A stretch of 27,686 nt of DNA from Branchiostoma floridae (lineage: Eukaryota > Chordata > Leptocardii > Amphioxiformes > Branchiostomatidae): contig NC_049983.1 of assembly GCF_000003815.2 (NCBI RefSeq), forward strand, positions 5,228,781-5,256,466, in the 5' to 3' direction. Made by a program: the position numbers and the translations under genes. A model generated the notes under the pieces. It was not told the DNA's origin and did no database searches. It saw only the letters and a program-made list of their open reading frames with translations. Position 1 is the stretch's first letter. The number at the start of each line of letters is the position of its first letter. Below, piece by piece: positions 1-10,900 of the stretch.

Positions 1-989
1 GACCTTCCCGTTATTTACGGGCTAGAAAGTCCATTAGTATATATAGTTGTAGCTGTACAAATGTGAGAGTCTCTGATTACTGGTGCCTGGCTATAACAAC
101 CCTCAATGGATTACTTGTATGCTCAGCTGCACACTACTTAACTTTACATTTCCACCACCAACAATACAGTAATCCAAAATGGTGGGACATATTAGATATT
201 ACTTGTATACATACTGTATGTACCTGGAACTGTGCAAGAGCATGTTAAAAAAACTCCAGAGAAGTGGCTGGCAGAGAGAAGAAGGGAAGGAAATATGAAA
301 AACAAGTTTGAAAAAGAGAATGTTGAGAATGGAAAACAAGTTCTTGATCCGTAATATCCCCCTAAATCTTTCCAGAAGAGTCCATATTCCTGAAACTGTC
401 ATGCCCTACAAGCACTCAATTTCTGAAGTCTAATAAAGTCTGTCTGTGATCTTAGAAAATTGTTGCATGGCAAGTCCATTTTAGCCACGGCAAGTTACAA
501 AATGAGGGTATGCATTGACATGCTGTTAGCAATACATTAATTTTGATCGTTCAAAAATGTGCATTTGCTGTATAAAAGTACTACAACAAAAACAACAAGA
601 GAAAAAGAAATGAACCCCTTTAAATCATTGAGCTCAACATTTACAACGATTTCTTTGCAGGCTCAACAGTCATGGAGGCATATTAATCTGCTAAAGAACA
701 ACCCATTCTAAAAGTATATGCTGCTATAACATCCCACAATTCAAATTATTGGTTCTCTGATGTGTACACTGAATTGTTTCTGTACCATTCAAGATCTGAA
801 TCAATCCCAAAAGGCTCACTTTGGCACCAAAAATGTAACAAAGTCTGTTACATGGTTTTCAATGCATCACAAGTTGGAAATTCAGTTGTTTCAAATGTCA
901 CCAAACCTGGCATGTTGACCTTATGGCTACTGTGGTATAATTTGAGTCTATCACAGGAAGCTTATTTCTTTTTCATTATGCTTTTGAAG
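1..989. other. Non-coding flank, nothing recognised
   Basis: Only short chance open frames on both strands; no coiled-coil, splice-bordered or repeat signature that I can support. Confidence 0.5.
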
Positions 990-1315
990 GTTGTGTTTAG
1001 GGTACATGTACATGTGTCTGCTCATGTGAACACAATAACTCAAGAATTCCTGGGTAGATTGTCTTGATACTTGGTATGTGGGTAAGTAGTGACGAAACCT
1101 TGAAATGATTTAATTAAGGTACTGCAGCTGAACTTCCAGTTTTGATACCTCATTGACCTCATATTCTACTATGGAAATGATTATTGAGTGGCAGACAGAG
1201 AACAAGTCCTGTAATTATAGGTCCCCTAGCAGCTTTTTTTGGAACTGCAGCTTTCAATTTTGTTACAGTCTTTGAAAAGTCAATAACTCAAGAAGGGGTT
1301 GACTGATCATTTTTT
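990..1315 (+). repeat. Diverged copy of the dispersed repeat also at 7.9 kb and 22 kb
   Basis: Shares the phrases TTGGTATGTGGGTA, GGTCCCCTAGC and AATAACTCAAGAA in the same order as 21990-22400, with many substitutions. This is an old, partial copy in the same orientation as the copy near 22 kb. Confidence 0.65.
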
Positions 1316-1660
1316 TGTGTGTAGATTTATTTTCTTCACACCTGACAACCAAAATTATAGTTGACTTTAAGGGTATTCTTAGGCATAAAACCATACCTAG
1401 ATGTACATGTACCACATAGTATAACATGTCACCCACAAACACCTGTTCAACTTTTACCAAAAAGTTGATATATAAGCTATCAGCATCTTAGTGTTGAAGT
1501 AATATATACATGGGCTGTTTTGTTAATGACCCCTAGGGTATGAGAAATGAATCTTGAGGGGCAGAATGGGAGACTCTCATAGGAGCTGTAAACTCCAGAA
1601 GAGGTGTTATTTATGTACTTTTTGATATCAATAACTGACCTTCTCGGTACAAGATTATTA

Positions 1661-2022
1661 GGCCACACCAATTTAATTTCTTGGTTCACGGATTTTTTCA
1701 TAAAAAATATGGAGCGAGAGGGCGAAATAAAAATAAAAATTGTAAAATGGTTGGGGTAAAGGTAATGGCTAATCCAAAACATAAAGAAAAAAATTTTCAG
1801 CTTGAAAAAAGTACAAAAACACTATTTTTGTACAGTAACAGCACCTGTACCCAAACTTTAAGGAGCTTATAATATAAAGGCCAATTTGCTACACCAGACA
1901 GTTGGTGAATGGTTTCATTAATGGTGAAAACTTGTTGAGTGGTAATTTGTATTTCTATTTTTTTCCCCCAAAAAAATAGGAGCGAGCGAATCCGTGAACC
2001 AAGAAATTAAATCGGTGTGGCC
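1661..2022. mobile_element. 362-bp MITE, copy 1 (PIF/Harbinger-like)
   Basis: Bounded by terminal inverted repeats of 33 bp (GGCCACACC...CACGGAT at the left, its complement at the right) with one mismatch at position 10, and flanked by TTA at 1658-1660 and 2023-2025. No coding capacity. A 3-bp TTA/TWA duplication is typical of the PIF/Harbinger superfamily; assignment is by that rule only. A near-identical copy lies at 5002. Confidence 0.85.
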
Positions 2023-2025
2023 TTA

Positions 2026-3840
2026 GCCTGCATTTTTGACAAAATAATGTTTACAAAGAGGGAAGTTCCTATAGGTATAGGGTAGGGTCTGTATGGAGTT
2101 AGTGAGCATCATTTCTTTACAGAACAATCATACATAATGTAATTCACCATGAGTCTAATACAAAAAGTTGGCTGATTATTCACATAAATACATTATCTGA
2201 AAACAAAATGTTTTTTTCATATCGGTCCTGAAATTATTTTTGTAACCTAACTTTTTTAAACCTTGTCAGGTACATAGTTTTCGGCCGTAGGCTGATATTG
2301 TTCATAAAATAAATCTAGTTAGAGGGTAGTAGGGGAGCATAGTAGAATACTGAATGAAACTTTGGCCCACTTCACACATAGAATTTTGTGATATCAGGAC
2401 AGCCACAACTTCTTCACCTGGATAAGAGGAATTATATTGTCATACAAAATCTTTTCCCCAATGACATGACAGCACAGAAGTGCTCATGCAATACTACCAG
2501 TGACAGGAACATCATCTACAGCACCATGGGAAATTTTTTTTTTTTTCCTGAAGTGTAAAGCTGTTCCGATATTGCACTTGTATTGCAAAATTCGAAACAT
2601 AAAGTGGGCCTTTGAATGTACATTTTAAAGACCATTTGCATTTTTAATGCTCCCTGGCAGTGAATATAACAACTTCCACACACTACAATCAACAATCTAG
2701 TTAAAACTTCAGTTAACAGATATTCAATTTCTTACAATTGTTAACTGGACAGATAGCTGGTATTGTCACTACCGAAGGCAGTCAGTCACAATATTGTGAT
2801 TCAGATGTTGCTCAGAAGAAGCCTGAAGTCTAACTGTAAACAATTTTACAGTAACATTGATGTAAGCACAGTGTGAAGTACACTGTATGTGACGCAGCTT
2901 TACCTGTACAATGCTAAAATGACTTCCACATTCCAAACATAGGAGGAGGGTAAGAGACAATTGGTAAAGGCAAGAACTGGCCTACAGTCATGTACTATCA
3001 AGAAAGTTACATAATTCCTTTATGTTGGTAAAAATACTGAATATCTTTTTTGGGGCATCATTTGAAACTTGGGTGCAAGCTCCTTTGCAAAGTTACCCAT
3101 CACACCCTAAGATATACATGTAATAAAATTTCCAGGCAGATCTGTTTAGAGATTACTGAGATATATCAGCAATGTAGACCAGCAGAATGCCATAGATACT
3201 ACCATTACCATTGCCATCTGGACAATATGATTGAAGAGATTCTTGGGGATAGAACAAAGTACAATGTATGTACTACACATGGTTCATCCTGTGATCTGAT
3301 AAAACTCATGACCAGTGAACTATTGGATAATCTTAAATTACAACGTTAACATTCATGAAAACAGAAGGGGGCAAATGGGCACTAGGTAGCTGCTTTACAC
3401 AGTATTCATGTTTTTTTTAGGGATTATGAATATTTGACCGTGGATAGAAAAACCTGGAAACCTCACTGGAATGAAAGTACAATAATGTGTGTCGCAGTAT
3501 GGTAACTTTATGCCACAATAATACAAAAGAACATCCTTCCTTTTCTTGCATCCTACTTTCCGTAACAAAATACTTAAATACTGGAAGAATCCAAAACAAG
3601 TGACACATCTCAGCTGGTGGATTCATGCACCTGTAATTTGATTGGAATAGAATATGGGACATTGGAAGAGATGGGAAATAACTTTGCATTTTTACAAATG
3701 TAATGCATGTAGAATGAACAACAAATTAATTTCATCATTTTTTCCAAACTTGAAGTGTGACATTTTCTTGTCAAATAATATCACAGTATTCTGACATAGT
3801 CTTACAGGAGTTGCCTGTTGCAAGTAGGTCTGCCCCTCCT
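2026..3840. other. 3' flank of the coiled-coil gene, no gene recognised
   Basis: It may include the 3' UTR of the minus-strand gene, but no convincing polyadenylation signal was found close to the stop codon. At 2275-2320 a stretch (CGGCCGTAGGCTGAT followed by AAATAAA) resembles the LINE tail at 6600-6700. Otherwise nothing. Confidence 0.4.
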
Positions 3841-3939
3841 CTATAGCTCACCGGACAAGATGGACAGGAGGGCTGGAAATAGGGCAAACATCATGGCTGC
3901 TGCTAGGATCCCCATCGGCACAAGACACAGGTACATCAA
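3841..3939 (-). CDS. Terminal exon 15, hydrophobic membrane anchor and stop
   Basis: Acceptor CTTCCTTTCCAG before 3939, phase 0, stop TAG at 3841-3843. The 32 residues open LMYLCLVPMGILAAAMMFAL and continue FPALLSIL before a four-residue end SGEL. This is one membrane-spanning segment at the extreme C-terminus, the layout of tail-anchored proteins, which put the coiled coil in the cytosol. Caveat: the last codons read TCCGGTGAGCTATAG, and GTGAGC is itself a good donor. An isoform could therefore splice out before the stop; no downstream exon was recognised. Confidence 0.7.
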   Translation of the reverse strand: MMYLCLVPMGILAAAMMFALFPALLSILSGEL

Positions 3940-6900
3940 CTGGAAAGGAAGAGAGACACATGATAAATAGATAAAATGTGATACAAAAATCTGTGAGAAA
4001 AGTTGTCTGCCACTCCAGGTAAGTTTAACAGCAGGCAGGAGAAGAAAAGATGTCAGCAAGTACACGGTAGTGTCCAGCAGGCAGGAGAACCATAGCATGT
4101 GGTGTTGTACACTGTACATTACCACTTTCTACCATAGCATGTGGTGTTGTACACTGTACAGTACCACTTTCTACCATAGCATGTGGTGTTGTGGAGTATC
4201 TAGAATGGAGGTGATGATTCCATTACTGGTACATGTAACAATATGGCTGTTCAAACAAGTGCTTTTAAAAAAAGCTGGCATTTTGCCAAGGTTTGCATGT
4301 GTGAACATTGCTTCTAGTTATTGGAATGTGCTGAAACTATCTTTTATATTAAATGGATGTTTGAAAGGAAAAAAGGGCAATTGAAACCCCCCCTCCTCCC
4401 AGGATTACGTACCAGTACCTCCCCAAATTCTTACAGCAGAAACTTTCCTATACCTGAGCAGCTCTTCTGAGTAAACATGTTTAACATTGTCAGAAAGTCT
4501 GCCATGGCAGAATGGTTTGGGAAAAAAATGGATGAAAATGGAAAAATTGTTTGTTCAAACTGAATGCAAAGGCATGTACTGGTAAAAAATACTCTCCAGG
4601 AGAAATCAAATATACAAATGTACTTACTACAGTTCATTCTCTGTGTTCCCAAAATCCCTACTGGTATATGTTCCAAACTCACACTATCTATTGTTTGATT
4701 GTTCCAAAATCCCCATTCAGAATCATGTACATGTAACATGGATGGAGTTTACAAGCCTATAGCAGTTTCCGATAACCGTCCTGACAGTACCGTAGGAAAA
4801 CGCCAGGTAAACCGTTTTCAAACTTGGCATTCCTTTCGACAACTGCTACACACCTACCAAAAATCACAAAGTTCCATCCACAATTTCTCGAGTTATATGC
4901 TGTTGACCTACATACAGACCCAAGTCAAGCAATCTCATACTCTTCTTGGCGAAGAGAAAAACAAGCACCATTTGCTACCCATATTGAACATAAACCCCTT
5001 AGGCCACACCAATTTAATTTCTTGGTTCACGGATTTTTTCATAAAAAATATGGAGCGAGAGGGCGAAATAAAAATAAAAATTGTAAAATGGTTGGGGTAA
5101 AGGTAATGGCTAATCCAAAACATAAAGAAAAAAATTTTCAGCTTGAAAAAAGTACAAAAACACTATTTTTGTACAGTAACAGCACCTGTACCCACACTCT
5201 AAGGAGCTTATAATATAAAGGCCAATTTGCTACACCAGAAAGTTGGTGAATGGTTTCATTAATGGTGAAAATTTGTTGAGTGGTAATTTTTATTTCTATT
5301 TTTTTTCTCCAAAAAAATAGGAGCCAGCGAATCCGTGAACCAAGAAATTAAATCGGTGTGGCCTTACCTGGTCTTGTGTATAATGAATGAATAAATGAAG
5401 ACCTTTATTGTACATACATACCCACTGTGTTTACAAATGCCCAGATAACCACATGTATATTTAGCATACCGGTACATGCAAATATCAGTATGTCTTTTTC
5501 ATGTATGTATATTTTCCTTTCCTTGTCAAGAATTGTACTGAACTTGTTGTTATGATGCTCTGAGACTGGTATGAGGTTAGGTGCATTACCAAAATGAGAC
5601 GTTAAATGCTGCTGTCTAAACCAAAAATCTGCGGCTGAAATTTGCAATTAGGGATTTCAATACATAGGGATTTCGGAACATAGGGATTTCGGAAAATAGG
5701 GCGGTCACATTAACTACAGACATGTATATCATGTTGGACAGTCAGTTCTTGAGTGCTGCTGAATGTTAGTTTGGATGTCTGTTACAGAAGAGATATCACA
5801 GGAACACACCAAACACCCTCAGCAGATGTTAGTCATTAGAGTCTGAGTGCCACAGCCAAGCAGGAGATAACTGCACTGAAAGTTGAAACAAATTACCCCA
5901 TGTGTGACGCCACGGTCTACACCCAGCCCACTCACATTTCTGCTGCTGGTGGCAACCATCTTGTACTCAACCTTCAGGCCCTTGAGGTCATCCTTCAGCT
6001 TATCTGTCTCCCGCTGGCTGTTCTTCAGTTTCTCCTGGAGAAGTTCTACTTCAGTCCTGGCAGATCCACACTGTAATACAAGAGGCAATCAGAGATGGCA
6101 AGCTCAACTTCCTCCTTGGCCTCATTAATTATAATACTGCATTGCAGCACTTTCAGTGAGCACTTTGAGTCCCACAGATAGGAGGATCAACACTGAGGAT
6201 CAGGGTTCATGTTGATATGTTGCATTGTGTATGTTGAAAATCACGGAAAAAATACACACAAAATTATGTATGAACATGCTCACAAACATACACAAATTCA
6301 CTTGATATTGAACTTTGCGACAAATCAATTCATTTCTTTCCTCTACAGGGACTGGCTACCACAGTCAAGAGGTGATGTTAGTGGTAGGGAGACAAGAAAT
6401 GGAAATAAGCTCGACTACATGCCAGTGCGCACTAAGCGCTTCAAAACAAGCCCAATACCATACCTAACCCATCTCTTGAACGAACATGTGCTCAAATAGC
6501 CGGTCTTTGTACATATTGTATTACATGTATATTTATATTAGAATCTATTGTCTTAACCTTTTTAATGTATTCATTGATGGAGCAAATTGTTTTAACATAG
6601 TGGCTTACATGCAATTCAGCCTACGGCTGCGAGATGTCCACTCATATCTTAGATTGTAATTATATTGTAATGTTGGTGCGATGGAAATAAACCAAGTTAT
6701 TCTTGTTAGCTGGAAAATATATCTAGGGACTCACACATAAATAAATGCTGTAAATATATGTTAAAGGAAATGGGTAGTTAGAAGTTGGACTGACTTTGCA
6801 CACGCACTGCCATTGTGAGATAAATTTTCGATCATTTACATAGACAATTGACAAGCCAAACAAACAACCCATTATGATATTATCAATAAGTTACCAATTT

Positions 6901-7914
6901 TCTTCTGCTCCTATTCCCAGCTTGTTTTAAAGGTACACTTACATTGTATATATTTTTGAGATCACAACACTCTTGATAAACACCAATACAACAACCTTTT
7001 AGCATACTTCTTAATTTCAAATTTTTGGTGCTTGGGAACTTAATAAAAACTAGAGTTCCACGACCCCATACCTTCGCTAAATAATCCTGCCCTTTACATG
7101 TACAACTGCTGTATTAATTGTATTTGTCATTAATAAGGCAAGTAAGGTCCTCATTTGCATAGATTATATTACTTGATCATTTTCTTCACCAAACAACAGA
7201 CGTACACGATCTAAAAAAAGAAAGAAGGCTTTTATCGCATTTTCTGATAATTTATGCAAATTAAGACATCATTTGCATAATAAATGTTCAACGATGTTCA
7301 CCTGTACATAGGTTCCAAATGCTACAAGTATGAAGTTCCCGCCATTTACCACAACATTATATTTATAGCATTTCCTCATTAATTATGCAAATTAGGTCTT
7401 AATTTTTCATAATATATATCTACCAATATTCTTCTCTCTCAATTACAAATGTCACATGTTGCAATGGTCCTATAATGGGACGAGCGTGTTTAGACAATTT
7501 CCTCATTAACTATGCAAATTAGATACCAATTTGCATAAATAATATATAATTATATGAAGCATTGATGAAGCTATCTACATATCAAATATCATGACAATCC
7601 ATCAACCCCGTCTTGAGTTATTCCCTTTCAAAGTCTGACACTAAACTTGCCCTGCAGTTCCAAAACAAGTCGCTAGGGGGCCCAAACCTACATCACTTAC
7701 TCTCAGTATCAAGAGTTGTCTACCACTAAAAAATCATAGCCGAAGCATGTCCAGAACTCAAGATATCAAACCAGGAAGTTCTGCTGCAGTACAATAACAG
7801 GCCGCTAGGGGGCCCAAAATCTAATCGTTTCCAGGCCTCATCAACACCTACCCACATACCAAATATCAATACAATCCATCAAGGCGTTCTCGAGTTATGC
7901 TGGTCTTTTACACA

Positions 7915-7949
<35 letters not shown>

Positions 7950-10900
7950 CCTACCCAAAATATAACCTTCTCAGCGAAGATAATAAGCAGCACAAGGTCC
8001 ACTAAGTAAGAAACACCATAAGGAATTATATATCACCATTCTATAGACCCCGGGGCAAAACTACCTTCCACGGCAAACTCCCTTTCCCGGCATAAGGGAC
8101 CGTACGGAATTTATTGAGGGGGGAAGGCTGGTCGTCAGAGGGTCGGGTCAAAAAATTTTTGCTAGGCCCTTCTCCCCAGGTCAAAATATCTTTGCTATCA
8201 ACATTGAAAAAATATTCAAGACGTCAATAAATCACTGCGCTCCGATTTGGAAAGGTGCTTTGCGTCAGACTTATGATGCTGGTTTTCATCGTGAAGCAGA
8301 TCTCTCACCGGGCAAAAAAAGAAAACTGAATGGCTTAAATAAAATTGAAACACTAGAGGCAAAAATATATGCTTCATAGAGTCACCAAACAACACCCAAC
8401 TTGAACAAAAAAAGCCATCCTACGTGAACACATACACCTCACACACCACAAAGTACAACAACTTACAAGCAAATAGCGGCAGTACGAACAGGCATTTTGC
8501 AATCGCTGTCATGGCGCCCATAACCCGGACATGTTTGAGAGAACCAGCGCCCATGTACAGAGGTCACAGGAAGCCACCTTCCGACGTTCCAAAACAGTGC
8601 AGATCAATAAGCTGGAGAAACTGAAGACTGTGAAACTTGGAGGTTCTCAGCCCCACCAGGACAAGGAAAACATTGATTTATCCGGCACACAAAGAATGGG
8701 TAAGAGTACTGCCAAAATACAAACCCACCCCAAGTGAAATGAGTGTCCTAGGAAAAGGTCTGAACTTTGCTGTCGCCCCTAGCGATATTCCAGTCAAGGA
8801 GAACGTCACGGCCATGGAGGTAGCCTGCCAAAATCTCGAACAGGAAGATAGAAGCATCACTGCTGAGGAAAGAGGTGGTAGGAATACTCCAGAAAGCCAA
8901 ACCTCCCTAACCTAACCTATCTAAGGATGAGAGCAAAGCCATAAAGTCACTTAAAGAAAATAAGGACATTGTCATCCTCCCTGCAGGTAAGGGCACGGCT
9001 GTTGTGGCAATGGATAAAACTGAGTATGTGGAAGACATACAAGTCCCACCAACCCCACCAAGAAACTCAAGGGAAGGCTGCAGAGAAAACTGAGGGAGAT
9101 CAAGAAAGCAGGACACCTCGACCCTCGGGTGTATGACAAAATTTACCCCACGTCTGATGCCACACCTAGGTTCTATGCTACACCCAAGATTCACAAGGAC
9201 CCACTCAAAATGAGACCGATTGTGTCAGGTATAAACTCCATCACCTACCACATGACTACTGACTAGACACCTGGCTCACCTGCTCAGCCCTCTGGTTGCA
9301 CATTAAGAACTCTAAGAACCTGGACACCACTGGTCACTAGGATTCGGGAAGTCACTATAGAGGATGGAGAGGTGCTCACCTTCTTCCACGTTACAGCCCT
9401 CTTCACCAGCCTCCCGGGAGAAGAAGTGGTGCAGATGGCTGTGAAGAGAGCCGAGGGGACCCCACTTGGAAGGGCCCTACGATGTTGATCCCTAAAGAGT
9501 TTGACGACCTACTTCTTCTTGTAGTCAGTACTGCATACTTCCAGTACAACAATGTTATATATGAACAGACTTATGGTATTGCAATGGGCTCGCCGTTGTC
9601 ACCGGTCCTGGCTAACTTATTTATGAAGGAGTTTGAGTGGAAAGCCTGCACCCCATCGGTCGAAGTTTTGGGGGAGATACAAATGCTGGATGTCATGATG
9701 ATAAGAAACGCTGACAACTCCATCACCACAGACGTGTTCCATAAAGAGACACATATGGACCACTATTTACAGTGGTCTTCCAACCATCTGGTCCAACAAA
9801 AGCTAGGCATAGTGAGGACCCTTATGCACAGAGCCAACACTCTCGTAGAAGATCGTATTCTGAAAGACGCAGAGAAGGAAAAAGTGAGGGTGGCACTCCG
9901 GCATTGCGGCTACCTGGAATGGGCTCTTAAGGAGGGGGACAACACCAACAAATCAATCAACACCAACAAGAAACGAGTCAGCAAGGATGGTTAGCTATGC
10001 TGTACTCCCCTATTTGAAAGGTGTCACTGAGAGACTTAAACGCGCGTATGCCAAACATAACATGAACCTATTCTCAAAACCAGGTTATACTCTTCGCAAT
10101 GCCCTTGTTCGACCTAAAGACCCACTTGCACCTAGTGAAAAGTGTGGTGTTACTTACAAAATAGCCTGTGAACAGTGTGGTGAGGTGTATGTAGGAGAAA
10201 CAAAAAGATCGTTTGAAGAATGGACCGGAAAGCATGAAAAGTCCATAGACAACAAGGATTGTAAATCCGCGCTGAGCCAACATCCACTCCGATTGCGCCA
10301 CATTGTAACCACCAAACCTATCTCTGACACTATTCAGATTATTGACCAAGAAACACTTAAGGAAGGTTAAAGAAGCAGTCCATATCCAGTTGGAAGGTGT
10401 GAAGCTGAACTGCAATGATGGCTGGGAGCTGCCCAAGTCCTACATACATGTACCTCTACTCCGCAAGGAAGTGGGGGTGAGGGGCAGAAGATCCACGCAA
10501 GTCTCAACCTAGTTCTCGCAACTCTTGCAAGAACTAGGTCACTCCGTGATCATATTGGACTGATAGCCATTGAAAATTTGGAGGTACGTGTGTTTACCTG
10601 TCAAAACTAGTCACTGATTGATGAAAAATTCTATCAACTGTTTACATACGTGACTAATGAATCCCTTCAACGATACCCATATCTTTTCACTTCAGAATAT
10701 GATATAATAATGAACTTAGTCTTATTTTGTAGGGTATCAACAATCTGAGGATACATTTCCCTCAAAACTGCAATAAATATTGCAAGGATTTGGTTTTATA
10801 TATAGAAACTATACATGCACAGTGAAGCTGTCAACAGACAGTTTGCAGTCAGTCACACAAGACAGTGATCAGCCGTACATGTACTAGTATGTTGGCATGT

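Noticed and set aside
3417-3689. 90-residue minus-strand open frame downstream of the gene
   Set aside because: No coiled-coil or other pattern and no splice borders; likely 3' flank chance frame.
4824-5213. Overlapping open frames at 4.7-5.2 kb with matching peptides at 1.7 kb
   Set aside because: The shared peptides come from the two MITE copies, which are non-coding inverted-repeat elements.
6085-6131. Minus-strand peptide NEAKEEVELA directly upstream of exon 14
   Set aside because: It looks coiled-coil-like but is in another frame from exon 14, has no clear donor, and overlaps exon 14's acceptor tract.
10590-10640. Hammerhead ribozyme (CTGATTGATGAAAA) downstream of the Penelope-like element
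   Set aside because: The core needs CTGATGA and a separate GAAA with three stems; here the spacing is wrong and no helices flank it.
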